Source: Wurfbainia villosa
Taxonomy: Eukaryota; Streptophyta; Magnoliopsida; Zingiberales; Zingiberaceae
NCBI GenBank assembly: GCA_025175895.1
Contig: CM045993.1
Span: forward strand, 60,702,621 to 60,766,620
Direction: 5' to 3'
Length of the DNA stretch: 64,000 nt
This document shows positions 10,098 to 22,860 of this stretch, in pieces. Numbering within the stretch: the first letter of the stretch is position 1; the number at the start of each line of letters is the position of its first letter. The notes beneath the pieces are model-generated. The model was not told the origin of the DNA. It saw nothing but the letters and a program-made list of their open reading frames with translations, and did not search any database. A program made the position numbers and the translations under genes.

Positions 10098-11896
10098 TGT
10101 TGGGTTTTTCCGAGCCGCAAAAACCGCTTTTTGCGTTGCGGAAACCTCGGAAGCCCCGGCCACGGATCCGTGCGAAGATGTATTAAAACAAAACATGTAT
10201 GTGTTTATATAAAAACCCTAGATCTACCTTAGATCTAGAAGGTGAGAGTGTTACCCTCGTAGCGACGCCCTTCGCTTATCCCGCTCGTCCAAAAGGTTCG
10301 CCGGAACTCGAGAGTGTCAAGTGTACACTCCTCTATCGGTATCCACACAAGCAATAGGTGGAGAAAAGCATCCTAGAGTGTGCTAGCACCCCTTGGACGT
10401 TCATGGCAAGATGAGGAAGAGAGAGCTTGAGGTAAGAGAGGAGGAAGAAGATGAAGTTACACAACTTAACTTCACATCATCCATAATCCACTATAAGGGG
10501 GTTACATGCATGCATGTAACTCCAAGAGCCAATGGCTCTTGGTCTCCCTCATGAGGTGGCACCCCATGATGTGTCCATGATGATGTGGAACATCATCATT
10601 GGCCGTCCATGCCAAGTCATCATCATGACATGGCATTTGGTCAAGTCAAACTTGACCTTTTATCTTCCCTCTCAAGTCAAGTCAAACTTGACCTCATATC
10701 TCCCATGGTTGATCAAATCCAACCATTTGATTCAAGTCAATTTAATTTAATGAATCTCTATTCATTTAATTTAAATTGATTTGATGAATCAAATCTAAAT
10801 TAGACTCATTCAACACTTGAATCAACTTGAGTCTAACTCAATTAGTCTAATTTGGATTACTCTTAATCCAATTTGGTTCATCCCATGAACCTAATCCTCA
10901 TGGTTCATCATATGAACCTAATCTCCATCTAATTGCTCTTATGTGTGACCCTATAGGTTCTTGTAACGTTGGCAATGTCCCTAAACCGATTTAGGAACAT
11001 AAGCAATGAGCGGTAACTAGCAACACATCATTGCTACCCAAGTTACAAGAATGTTGAGCTCCAACATCAGGTTTGTGACTCCTAATTGTGACTCTCACAA
11101 TATGTGACAATGTCCTTATATCCTTGACTTCTAGATTGACCAATCGAGGCTTATTCCGTGTCATCCTCGGTACAATCTAACTCTTGAACTCAAAGTAGAC
11201 TCACTCTAATCAAATGAGCTCAATATCTCATATTGACTCATTTGGGCATAACCATGCACTTCGTGGTCTCACTCTATCAAGAATATCGATGTCACCCGTC
11301 ATATAGGAGGGATAGATCCCATCTACATCACTCACATCCCTCCATAATTTGTTACATACCCGATGTCGCCTTTATAGTCCACCCATTTACGGGTGGCGTT
11401 TGTGAAAGCAAAGTATGCAACTCCTTATGTAGGGAACCATGGTGACTTCAGGTCTAAGGACTAATAGTCATACTAATAGCCACATGAGAAAGTATATGAC
11501 ACTCATATAACGATCCATGATACTTTCTCATGGCGGGTCATTCAGTATACATTCTCCAATGCATACCCATGTGTCAACTTGATATCTCATATCCATGACT
11601 TGTGAGATCAAGTCATCTTGTTGACCTACATGCTAGTCTCTACGCATTAACATTGTCCCTGAATGTTAATACTCGACTAGGAATGATTAAGAGTAGTGTT
11701 CTCTATATCATCTCATTATCGATTCAACCAATCGATTGATATAGATAAGAACCTACTACTCAAGGACATTATTATATTTAGTTATTTGGCACCAATACAA
11801 GTAAATATAATAACCATGCCTTTATAAATAGGAATATGATACAATAAAGTCCATACAACAATCATCACATGATTGGCTCTAGGGCTTTCACTAACA
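10098..11896 (-). repeat. Copia C LTR-a (outer, 3' LTR)
   Basis: In + orientation it runs from TGTTGGGTTTTTCC to TTTCACTAACA (1799 bp). It differs from LTR-b at scattered substitutions and small indels, more than LTR-b differs from LTR-c. The minus-strand promoter TATATAAACA lies near 10204-10211. ORFs reading + through the LTR recur in all three copies but look like no known protein. Confidence 0.93.
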
Positions 11897-13026
11897 ATCT
11901 CCCACTAGCACTAGTGCCAATCACCGTAGTATCTAATACCCAATGACCTAGTGTGACCATCATGCTTTTCGTCCAAAGCCTTGGTCAAGGGATCTGCGAT
12001 GTTAGCCTCTGTGGGTACTCTACAAATCTTCACATCTCCTCTATCGACAATCTCTCGAATGAGATGGAAGCATCGATATATTCGGCCTCTGTTGTAGAAT
12101 CAATAACTGTGTCCTGCTTGGAACTCTTCCAGCTCACAGCGCCACTATTCAAGCAAAACACGAATCATGACTGCGATCAATAATCATCACAGTGGGTTTG
12201 GAAGCCGCATCGTAACCCTTCTGACTAGCTCCTCATCGCCTCTAAATATCAAGAAATATTCTTTAGTTCTTCTCAATTACTTAAGAATATTCTTGACTAC
12301 TATCCAGTGATGCTCACCTAGATCTGACTGGTACCTACTCGTCATGCTCAAAGCATATGAGACAATCGAGAATAATTACACAACATAGCGTGCATGATAG
12401 ATCCTATAGCGATGCTTAAGGGATCTTATCCATGCAGTCTCTCTCCTCTCTAGAAGAGGACTTTGAGTCTTGAAAGACTCATCATGTGACATCGTGAAGT
12501 CCTTTCTTGGAATTACTGCATGGCAGCAAATATCTGCGTGTCAATGTATGTACTCGGCTTAGGCGAAGCAATCTCTTAGATCTATCTCTATAGATCTTGA
12601 TACTTAGAATATAGGTAGCTTCACCTAAGTCTTTCATTGAGAAGCACGTCCCAGCCAAGTCTTCCACGGTAGCGAAGGGATGTCATTCTCAATGAGAAGT
12701 ATGTCATCCACATACAATACAAGGAAGACAACTGTATTCCCATTAACCCTCTTGTAGACACAAGGTTCATCTTCATTCTTGATGAAACCAAACTGTTTAA
12801 TCGCATCATCGAATCGAAGATTCCAGCTCCGAGAAGCTTGTTTTAGCCCATAAATGGACCTTTGCAGCTTGCATACCTTCCCAGTATGCTATGTGATCTT
12901 CATAACCCTCGGGTTGTGTCATGTACACATCCTCGAGTAAGTTTCCATTCGAAGCGCGGTTTTGACATCCATCTGCGGATCTCATAATCGTGGTATCTTT
13001 GCAATAGCAAGCAAGATCGAATGGAC

Positions 13027-13488
13027 TTAAACATCGCCCTTTGGAGAAAAGGTTTCATCATAGTCAATACCATGAATTTGCTTGAAACCTTTAGCCACCA
13101 ATCGACCCTTATAGGTATGCGTAAGTCCATCCATGTCAGTCTTTCTCCTAAAGACCCACTTACACCCAATGGGTTTGACCCCTTTAGGTGGATCAACCAA
13201 AGTCCTGACTTGGTTGGTGTACATGGATTCCATCTCGGATCTCATGGCCTCTAGCCATTTCTCAGAATCTGGGCTCATCACAGCTTCCTGATAGGAGGTG
13301 GGCTCATTCTCAATGAGCATTACGTCATCATGGTCAGACAAGAGAAATGAATATCTCTCAGGCTGACGACGTACCCTATCAGACCTGCGAAGAGGTAGGT
13401 CTACATGAACAGGTGGTTGTTCCACAACTCTTTGTGCAATAACCTCATCACCCACAACCCTTTGTGGTTCCTGTTCAACCTCCATCAA
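13027..13488 (-). pseudogene. Integrase hinge and RT N-terminus, copia C copy 1
   Basis: This 153-residue stretch contains the LRRSDRVRRQPERY hinge typical of copia Pol between integrase and RT. RT blocks CKWVFRRK, KGRLVAKGF and DYDETFSP follow. It matches copy 2 (20090-21304) almost exactly until the frame breaks after FSP. Confidence 0.85.
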
Positions 13489-14617
13489 GGCCTCAGTGCT
13501 ATGGTCCTTATCTTGAATTTCTTCAAGATCGAAGGTACTCCCACTAGTTTTTCTAGAAACAAAATCCCTTTCTAGAAAAACTCAGTCTTTACAAACACTT
13601 TGTCTTGGTAGAATGTAAATAATATCCCTTTGTATCCTTGGGATATCCAACAAAATAGCACCTATTGGATTTGGGTCCCAGTTTGTCTGAGACTTGACGT
13701 CGAACGTAAGCCTCACAACCCCAAATCCTCATAAAAGACATCTTGGGATTTCTCCCTGTCCATATCGTATATGGTGTCTTTATGAAAGCCTTGGATGGTA
13801 CACGGTTAAGGGTAAAGGTCTTTGTGTCTAAAGCATATCCCCAAAAGGATATAGGAAGATCTGTGACTCATCATAGATCGTACCATATCTAATAAGTACG
13901 ATTCCTCCTTTTGGATACACCATTCCACTTTGTGGTGTTCGGGAGGAGTGAGTTGGGCTAGAATCCCACACTCGGCTAGATAGTCACGAAACTCATGGCT
14001 AAGGTATTCACCTCGATCGATCAGTATCTTAATACTCTTGCCAGTGGTTTTGTACTTCATTCTTGAATTCTTTGAACTTTTCAAAGGATTACGATTTATG
14101 TGTCATAAGATACACATAACCATATCTCTTGAAGTCATCAGTAAATGTAATGAAGTACACCTGTAACCACCTCTAGCAACATTGAAAGGACCACATCACT
14201 ATGTATAAGTCCTAACAAATCTGTTGCTCTTCATTATGTCCACTAAAGGGAGTCTTGGTCATCTTGCCTAAAGGCAAGACTGCATGTCTCATATGATTCA
14301 AAATCAAATGAGTCTAGCGACCCATCCTTATGGAGTGAGATAAGTGACTCTCATTTATGTGACCTAAGCGACAATGCCAGAGATAGGTTTGGAATAAGTT
14401 TGGTTCAACTCATTTGACTTGAACCTCTTGGTACTTATGTTATAGATAGGGCTCTCTAAGTCTAGAAAGTAGAGTCCGTTCATTAGAGGTGCACTACAAT
14501 AGAACATATCATTTAAATAAACTGAACAACATTTGTTCTTTATTATAAATGAAAATCCTTTCTTGTCCAAACAAGAAATCAAATGATGTTCTTGGTTAAG
14601 CGGGCACATAACAACAT

Positions 14618-15253
14618 TCATCTAATTCTAGTACAAGCCCGGAGGCGAGATAGATCATAAGTTCCCTCAAGAATGCAGGCTACCCTTGCTCGATTGCCTA
14701 CTCGTAGGTCCACCTCGCCCTTTGTCAATGCCCTGCTATTTCTCAGCCCCTGCACATTGGTACAAATGTGAGATGCACATCCGGTATCTAATACCCATGA
14801 TGAAGAAATAGATAGATTGACTTCTATAACATTTATACCTGAAGTAGAAGTCTCACTTCTCTTCTTCTTAAGATCTTCCAGGTATGCCTTGCAGTTACGC
14901 TTCCAGTGTTCTGCTTCCTTGCAGTGGAAGCAAGCCCCTTCCTTGGCTACCCCTCCTTTGGGTTTAAGTTCTTTGCCTTTGCCCTTGGCTTGGGACTTTC
15001 CCTTACCTTTAGGCTTGCCCTTGCCTTTCTTCTTTTGCACCATCAAAATGGTGTCAGATTTACCCTTCTTAAGGTTAAGCTCGTGATTCTCAACATCTTT
15101 GAGCATTTTCGATGGCTTATCAATTTCATTCATATTATAATTCATGACAAATTGATTGAAGGCTTGTGGCAAAGATTGCAAGATCAGGTCAGTGGCCAGC
15201 TCTTGGCCAAGTGGGAATCCCAGCCTTTGTAGGTTTTCTACGTACCCAATCAT
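14618..15253 (-). pseudogene. Gag C-terminal half and protease, copia C copy 1
   Basis: The 211-residue open stretch carries the end of the UBN2 Gag fold, a lysine/glycine-rich segment, an intact CCHC zinc knuckle (CFHCKEAEHWKRNC) and the aspartic protease motif WVLDTGCASHIC. It ends in frameshifted sequence. Copy 2 has lost both the knuckle and the protease frame, so this is the best-preserved gag-protease part of the array. The fragment has no proper start; it is the middle of a longer polyprotein. Confidence 0.85.
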
Positions 15254-15650
15254 CTTGAGTACATATGTACCTACGGGAGTCCCTTATTGCATCTTGGACC
15301 CAAATAATGCCTTAGAGACTTCATATCTCTCATGCCTAGCTTGTCCTTGATATAGTTGACGAAGATGTCCAACCATATCATAAGCATTCATGAACTCGTG
15401 TTGCTTCTGAAGCTCGAGTTCATGGTCGCAACATAAGACATGACACATCTAATGCATCATCTTGATGCTTCTTGTAAGCATCTTTGTCACCAGCGAGGCG
15501 AGGAGGTGCCTCGGAATGGCTGCTCGGGGCGTACAACTTTCTTTCTTGGGTGAGAACAATTCTCAAGTTCTGTGCAGTCCGGAAATTTGCTCCATTGAGC
15601 TTGTCCTTCTCAAGGACAGATCGCAGAGAGAGAGTGTTCGTGGTTGTCGA

Positions 15651-17287
15651 CTAGTTATCTACAACATACAATGCAGAGAATTAATATCATATTCCTTTTA
15701 TCATTTAATTAGGCCTTTAATCAAATGATGCTCCCACTGAATTATAGGAATTTTGTAGAATCGAGTTATGGATGTGGTCAAACCACATTTACTAGATTCA
15801 TACAAACTAGCTATAATTCTTGCGGGACAAGATCCACATCATACTAAGCCTTGAGTTAGCTTTGGCTAAATCGCCCAAGACTTAGTACGATCGGTGGGTA
15901 ACACATTACCGATTACATCTCTATGCAACTCTTGTTTATAGGATCAAGACCCACATTTAACAAAGACCTTGAGTTAGCTTTGGCTAAATCGCCCAAGATT
16001 TAGTGTAAATGCGATCTTGACCTATCGTTCCAACGATTGGAATATGCCTATAGTTCTACTCGATCTAATTGAGTTTAACTAGTTTTGCTCAATCTAATTG
16101 AGCTTACTCTAACCCAAGCATGATAGGCGGGACCAAGATTGTCCCTCCGCACCTACCAAGATAATATGTGTTGCTCTGCTTTGGCAGATTCAACAACAAC
16201 AAATGATCGAGGTAGTGATGGGTATCAAGTCTCGGTAGGCATTTTCGAGTTGATTCGATTATGATCTAATCTAATCGTAATGTGTATCTTATACGCATTT
16301 AGGCCTTTATTATCCTATATTAGCATGCATCACATACATACATTCATTATTCTAGCATCCATCATATACATACAAGAAAATTAACCTAGCATGCATCATA
16401 TACATACAAGCATTATTCTACTAGCATGCATCACATACATACAAGCAAAAATCAATTAAATATATATATATAATTAAATGTGATATAGTCATGGCCCTAC
16501 TACGATCTTCTCAAGCCAATGAGAAGATCGGACGGTCAACCTAAGGCTAGCGGCTTCTCCAAGCACTTCCTTTGACCGCCATGTGTCGTCGTCACCCTTC
16601 TCGTAATCTCGTCTTCGAGTGGACTTTCCACCGCTCCATTTTGTACATTACAAATATGAAACTCGAGTTACATTCGAGTCTAAAAACTAATTACAACTAG
16701 AATAACAAAAGAAAAGGTACGACGCGCAGGTCGCATACACTATACAACACGCACAACCACAAAACGACACTCAGGTCGTATTATGAATTACAACACACAT
16801 AATCCAATCAAATTGGGGTCATTGGGCCATGACAATCACAGAATTATACATAATTCTAAATTATGTATTTTTACAGAAATTTCTATAATTTTTCCTAATT
16901 TATTTCGAATTTATGAGTCACCTCTCCGTAACGGTCCCGCTAAGCGGTTTCCGGGCACGATCGCGGGACATGGCCCCTTTCGGGGATAGGGGCAGCACCC
17001 CTACTCGCAAAATAAACTTTGTGAGTGTCCCTACAATGATCTTACAGCGACTTAAGTTGCTTTCCCAAAAACCTAAAGCGAGAACTCGCCGATTCGGAGA
17101 GTTTTTCTCGACGGTTGAAGCCTACGAGTGTCCCAACACTCGTTGCTTCGACTCTTTGAGAAAAATACCCAAAAATTCTATAAAATTAGGAAATTTACAG
17201 AAACATATAAATCTGTAATTTTTATATCTAATACAAAAATTACAAAAACGAAACACATACATGCTTCGCACGTGGCTCTGATACCAC
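15651..17287 (-). other. Copia C 5' leader, copy 1, with primer site
   Basis: About 1.6 kb of non-coding leader lies between the primer site (17275-17286, reverse complement of TGGTATCAGAGC) and gag. It contains a TATATATATA run near 16460 and several short repeats of AGCATGCATCA-CATACATACA type (16325-16450). It differs from the second leader at only a few positions. No coding potential is seen on either strand. Confidence 0.8.
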
Positions 17288-19089
17288 TGTTGGGTTTTTC
17301 CGAGCCGCAAAAACCGCTTTTTGCGTTGCGGAAACCTCGGAAGCCCCGGCCACGGATCCGTGCGAAGATGTATTAAAACAAAACATGTATGTGTTTATAT
17401 AAAAACCCTAGATCTACCTTAGATCTAGAAGGTGAGAGTGTTACCCTCGTAGCGACGCCCTTCGCTTATCCCGCTCGTCTAAAAGGTTCGCCGGAACTCG
17501 AGAGTGTCAAGTGTACACTCCTCTATCGGTATCCACACAAGCAATAGGTGGAGAAAAGCATCCTAGAGTGTGCTAGCACCCCTTGGACGTTCATGGCAAG
17601 ATGAGGAAGAGAGAGCTTGAGGTAAGAGAGGAGGAAGAAGATGAAGTTACACAACTTAACTTCACATCATCCATAATCCACTATAAGGGGGTTACATGCA
17701 TGCATGTAACTCCAAGAGCCAATGGCTCTTGGTCTCCCTCATGAGGTGGCACCCCATGATGTGTCCATGATGATGTGGAACATCATCATTGGCCGTCCAT
17801 GCCAAGTCATCATCATGACATGGCATTTGGTCAAGTCAAACTTGACCTTTTATCTTCCCTCTCAAGTCAAGTCAAACTTGACCTCATATCTCCCATGGTT
17901 GATCAAATCCAACCATTTGATTCAAGTCAATTTAATTTAATGAATCTCTATTCATTTAATTTAAATTGATTTGATGAATCAAATCTAAATTAGACTCATT
18001 CAACACTTGAATCAACTTGAGTCTAACTCAATTAGTCTAATTTGGATTACTCTTAATCCAATTTGGTTCATCCCATGAATCTAATCCTCATGGTTCATCA
18101 TATGAACCTAATCTCCATCTAATTGCTCTTATGTGTGTGACCCTATAGGTTCTTGTAACGTTGGCAATGTCCCTAAACCGATTTAGGAACATAAGCAATG
18201 AGCGGTATCTAGCAACACATCATTGCTACCCAAGTTACAAGAATGTTGAGCTCCAACATCACCTTTGTGACTACTAATTGTGACTCTCACAATATGTGAC
18301 AATGTCCCTCTATCCTTGACATCTAGATTGACCAATCGAGGCATAGACCGTGTCATCCTCGGTACAATCTAAATCTTGAACTCCAAGTAGACTCACTCTA
18401 ATCAAATGAGCTCAATATCTCATATTGACTCATTTGGGCATAACCATGCACGCCGTGGTCTCACTCTATCAAGAATATCGATGTCACCCGTCATATAGGA
18501 GGGATAGATCCCATCTACATCACTCACATCCCTCCGCATAATTTGTTACATACCCGATGTCGCCTTTATAGTCCACCCATTTACGGGTGGACGTTTGTGA
18601 AGCCAAAGTATGCAACTCCTTATGTAGGGAACCATGGTGACTTCAGGTCTAAGGACTAATAGTCATACTAATAGCCACATGAGAAAGTATATGACACTCA
18701 TATAACGATCCATGATACTTTCTCATGGCGGGTCATTCAAGATACATTCTCCAATGCATACCCATGTGTCAACTTGATATCTCATATCCATGACTTGTGA
18801 GATCAAGTCATCTTGTTGACCTACATGCTAGTCTCTACGCATTAACATTGTCACAGAATGTTAATACTGACTAGGAATGATTAAGAGTAGTGTTCTCTAT
18901 ATCATCTCATTATCGATTCAACCAATCGATTGATATAGATAAGAACCTACTACTCAAGGACATTATTATATTTAGTTATTTGGCACCAATACAAGTAAAT
19001 ATAATAACCATGCCTTTATAAATAGGAATATGATACAATAAAGTCCATACAACAATCATCACATGATTGGCTCTAGGCTTTCACTAACA
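17288..19089 (-). repeat. Copia C LTR-b (middle, shared by both units)
   Basis: This 1802-bp LTR has a primer site on its left (17275-17286) and a polypurine tract on its right (starting at 19090), so it serves as 5' LTR of copy 1 and 3' LTR of copy 2. That is the signature of a tandem array rather than two separate insertions. It is very similar to LTR-c, including the extra GTGT in the TGTGTGTGACC phrase that LTR-a lacks. The TATA box is near 17394-17401. Confidence 0.93.
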
Positions 19090-19603
19090 ATCTCCCACTA
19101 GCACTAGTGCCAATCACCGTAGTATCTAATACCCAATGACCTAGTGTGACCATCATGCTTTTCGTACAAAGCCTTGGTCAAGGGATCTGCGATGTTAGCC
19201 TCTGGGTACTCTACAAATCTTCACATCTCCTCTATCGACAATCTCTCGAATGAGATGGAAGCATCGATATATTCGGCCTCTGTTGTAGAATCAATAACTG
19301 TGTCCTGCTTGGAACTCTTCCAGCTCACAGCGCCACTATTCAAGCAAAACACGAATCATGCGATCAATAATCATCACAGTCGGTTTGGAAGGCGCATCAG
19401 TAACCCTTTACAGCTAGCTCCTCATCGCCTCTAAATATCAAGAAATATTCTTTAGTTCTTCTCAATTACTTAAGAATATTCTTGACTACTATCCAGTGAC
19501 GCTCACCTAGATCTGACTGGTACCTACTCGTCATGCTCAAAGCATACGAGACAACAGAATGAGTACACAACATAGCGTACATGATAGATCCTATAGCTGA
19601 TGC

Positions 19604-19918
19604 TTAAGGGATCTTATCCATGCGGTCTCTCTCCTCTCTAGAAGAGGGACTTTGAGTCTTCGAAAGACTCACACCATGTGACATCGGCAGAAGTCCTTTC
19701 TTGGAATTCTGCATGGCAAACCGAAGTAATACCGTGTCAATGTATGTACTCTGACTTAGGCCAAGCAATCTCTTAGATCTATCTCTATAGATCTTGATGC
19801 TTAGAATATAGGCTGCTTCACCTAAGTCTTTCATTGAGAAGCACGTCCCGAGCCAAGTCTTCACAGACTGTAGCGAAGGGATGTCATTCTCAATGAGAAG
19901 TATGTCATCCACATACAA
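19604..19918 (-). pseudogene. RT active site and thumb, copia C copy 2
   Basis: The stretch begins at YVDDILLIEND, the copia RT catalytic motif, and continues through the CFSMKDLGEA and IYRDRSKRLLGLSQ blocks. It runs out of frame before the RNase H region. The homologous copy 1 segment (12482-12720) is interrupted several times. Confidence 0.85.
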
Positions 19919-20089
19919 TACAAGGAAGACAACTGTATTCCCATTAACCCTCTTGTAGACACAAGGTTCATCTTCATTCTTGATGAAACCAAACTGTTTA
20001 ATCGCATCATCGAATCGAAGATTCCAGCTCCGAGAAGCTTGTTTTAGCCCATAAATGGACCTTTGCAGCTTGCATACCTTCCCAGTATG

Positions 20090-21304
20090 CTATGGATCTT
20101 CATAACCCTCAGGTTGTGTCATGTACACATCCTCCAGTAAGTTTCCATTCAGAAACGCGGTTTTGACATCCATCTGCCAGATCTCATAATCGTGGTATGC
20201 TGCAATAGCAAGCAAGATCCGAATGGACTTAAACATCGCCACTGGAGAAAAGGTTTCATCATAGTCAATACCATGAATTTGCTTGAAACCTTTAGCCACC
20301 AATCGACCCTTATAGGTATGCGTAAGTCCATCCATGTCAGTCTTTCTCCTAAAGACCCACTTACACCCAATGGGTTTGACCCCTTTAGGTGGATCAACCA
20401 AAGTCCTGACTTGGTTGGTGTACATGGATTCCATCTCGGATCTCATGGCCTCTAGCCATTTCTCAGAATCTGGGCTCATCACAGCTTCCTGATAGGAGGT
20501 GGGCTCATTCTCAATGAGCATTACGTCATCATGGTCAGACAAGAGAAATGAATATCTCTCAGGCTGACGACGTACCCTATCAGATCTGCGAAGAGGTAGG
20601 TCTACATGAACAGGTGGTTGTTCCACAACTCTTTGTGCAATAACCTCATCACCCACAACCCTTTGTGGTTCCTGTTCAACCTCCATCAAGGCCTCAGTGC
20701 TATGGTCCTTATCTTGAATTTCTTCAAGATCGAAGGTACTCCCACTAGTTTTTCTAGAAACAAAATCCCTTTCTAGAAAAACTCCAGTCTTTGGCACAAA
20801 CACTTTGTGCTGACTGGGAATGTAGAAGTAATATCCCTTTGTATCCTTGGGATATCCAACAAAATAGCACCTATTGGATTTGGGTCCCAGTTTGTCTGAG
20901 ACTTGACGTCGAACGTAAGCCTCACAACCCCAAATCCTCATAAAAGACATCTTGGGATTTCTCCCTGTCCATATCGTATATGGTGCCTTTATGAAAGCCT
21001 TGGATGGTACACGGTTAAGGGCAAAGGCTGCTGTACCTAAAGCATATCCCCAAAAGGATATAGGAAGATCTGTGTGACTCATCATAGATCGTACCATATC
21101 CAATAGGGTACGATTCCTCCTTTCGGATACACCATTCCCTTTGTGGTGTTCGGGAGGAGTGAGTTGAGCTAGAATCCCACACTCGGCTAGATAGTCACGA
21201 AACTCATGGCTAAGGTATTCACCACGCGTCGATCCGATCAAGTATCTTAATACTCTTGCCAAGCTGGTTTTGTACTTCATTCTTGAATTCTTTGAACTTT
21301 TCAA
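20090..21304 (-). pseudogene. Integrase C-terminal part and RT N-terminal half, copia C copy 2
   Basis: This 404-residue open stretch is the longest in the array. It starts in frameshifted sequence and recovers at the GEYLSHEF part of integrase. It contains the third catalytic residue (GVSERRNRTLL), the ASHF/GYALGTA region, the RRSDRVRRQPERY hinge, and RT blocks CKWVFRRK, KGRLVAKGF and QMDVKTAFLNG with the first RT Asp. It ends at TAG after YEDP, shortly before the RT palm continues in the gap to 19918. The damaged start lies at about 21225-21260. Confidence 0.87.
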
Positions 21305-21701
21305 AGGATTCTGATTTATGTGTCATGAGATACACATAACCATATCTACTGAAGTCATCAGTAAATGTAATGAAGTACCTGTAACCACCTCTAGCAGCAA
21401 CATTGAAAGGACCACACACATCACTATGTATAAGTCCTAACAAATCTGTTGCTCTTTCGCTGTGTCCACTAAAGGGAGTCTTGGTCATCTTGCCTAAAAG
21501 GCAAGACTCGCATGTCTCATATGATTCAAAATCAAATGAGTCTAGCAGCCCATCCTTATGGAGCTGAGATAAGTGACTCTCATTTATGTGACCTAAGCGA
21601 CAATGCCAGAGATAAGTTTGGTTCAACTCATTTGACTTGAACCTCTTGGTACTTATGTTATAGATAGGGCTCTCTAAGTCTAGAAAGTAGAGTCCGTTCA
21701 T
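21219..21701 (-). pseudogene. Integrase zinc finger and core start, copia C copy 2
   Basis: The HHCC finger is intact (WHCRLGH ... CESCLLGK, about residues 34-75), followed by the first catalytic Asp in LIHSDVCGPF and the FTDDFSRYGYVYLM block. The frame is lost just before the second catalytic Asp (the usual RSDRGGEY motif), where the next ORF takes over. This is one of the sites that is also indel-rich in copy 1. Confidence 0.87.
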
Positions 21702-22478
21702 TAGAGGTGCACTACACAGAACATATCATTTAAATAAAATGAACAACATTTGTTCTTTATTATAAATGAAAATCCTTTCTTGTCCAAACAAGAAAGCTGA
21801 AATGATGTTCTTGGTTAAAGCGGGGCACATAACAACATTCATCTAATTCTAGTACAAGCCCGGAGGCGAGATAGATCATAAGTTCCTACGAATAAAGCGG
21901 AACCCTTGCTCGATTGCCTACTCGTAGGTCCACCTCGCCCTTTGTCAATGCCCACATTGTATTTCTCAAATGTGAGATGCACATCCTATCTAATACCCAT
22001 GATGAAGAAATAGATAGATTGACTTCTATAACATTTATACAGTAGAAGTCTCACTTCTCTTCTTCTTAAGATCTTCGGTATGCCTTGCGATTCACGCTTC
22101 CGGTGTTACCTTCCTTGCGATGGAAGCAAGCCCCTTCCTTAGCTACCCCTCCTTTGGGTTTAAGTTCTTTGCCTTTGCCCTTGGCTTGGGACTTTCCCTT
22201 ACCTTTAGGCTTGCCCTTGCCTTTCTTCTTCTGCACCATCAAAATGGTGTGATTTACCCTTCTTAAGGTTAAGCTCGTGATTCTCAACATCTTTGAGCAT
22301 TTGACGATGGCTTATCAATTTCATTCATATTATAATTCATGACAAATTGATTGAAGGCTTGTGGCAAAGATTGCAAGATCAGGTCAGTGGCCAGCTCTTG
22401 GCCAAGTGGGAATCCCAGCCTTTGTAGGTTTTCTACGTACCCAATCATCTTGAGTACATATGTACCTACGGGAGTCCC

Positions 22479-22772
22479 TTATTGCATCTTGGACCCAAAT
22501 AATGCCTTAGAGACTTCATATCTCTCATGCCTAGCTTGTCCTTGATATAGTTGACGAAGATGTCCAACCATATCATAAGCATTCATGAACTCGTGTTGCT
22601 TCTGAAGCTCAGAGTTCATGGTCGCGAACATAAGACATGACACATCTAATGCATCATCTTGATGCTTCTTGTAAGCATCTTTGTCAGCTCGCGAGGCAGT
22701 GGCAGGAGGTGCCTCCGGAATGGGCTGCTCCAGGACGTACAACTTTCTTTCTTGGGTGAGAACAATTCTCAA
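22479..22772 (-). pseudogene. Gag N-terminal part, copia C copy 2
   Basis: The 97-residue open stretch has the copia UBN2 Gag signature, including LTQERKLYVLEQP and the DALDVSCLMFATM helix. It stops at a TAA directly after GSKMQ, where homologous Gag continues; the continuation is in the same frame in both copies. Upstream sequence encodes the NGANFLDWYRNLR block, so the true protein begins before this Met. Confidence 0.82.
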
Positions 22773-22860
22773 GTTCCTGTACCAGTCCAGGAAATTTGCT
22801 CCATTGAGCTTGTCCTTCTCAAGGACAGATCGCAGAGAGAGAGTGTTCGTGGTTGTCGAC

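Larger units (their letters stand above)
11897..15650 (-). pseudogene. Copia C gag-pol, copy 1 (degraded)
   Basis: Reading on the minus strand, gag starts near 15650 and RNase H ends near 11950. Recognisable pieces in order are: UBN2-type Gag, the zinc knuckle and protease (14618-15253), the pre-integrase region (14364-14621), part of integrase (13806-14084), the hinge into RT (13027-13488), RT with the YVDD region near 12700, and an RNase H tail near 12100. Dozens of small indels, many at CAG/CTG and CG positions, break the frame. The same sites often differ in copy 2. The RNase H deletion after TTEAEY is shared with copy 2. The 5' leader next to it is almost identical between copies. Confidence 0.85.
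19090..22860 (-). pseudogene. Copia C gag-pol, copy 2
   Basis: The gag-pol order on the minus strand is the same as in copy 1, with fewer breaks. Long open pieces are Gag (22479-22772), integrase (21219-21701), integrase-RT (20090-21304) and the RT core (19604-19918). Gag homology extends upstream of the first Met to about 22850. There the expected start ATG is replaced by TAG following AC, in both copies. Either the start is lost or the sequence acts as a splice acceptor (ACTAG) joining a leader exon. RNase H shows SWKSSKQ and TTEAEY near 19290, then jumps directly to the HLIREIV tail, missing the middle of the domain. Confidence 0.87.

Noticed and set aside
10532..10779. ORFs repeated at 10532, 17722 and 24929
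   Set aside because: They lie inside the three copia C LTRs on the strand opposite to the element and have no known domain; repetition reflects LTR copies.
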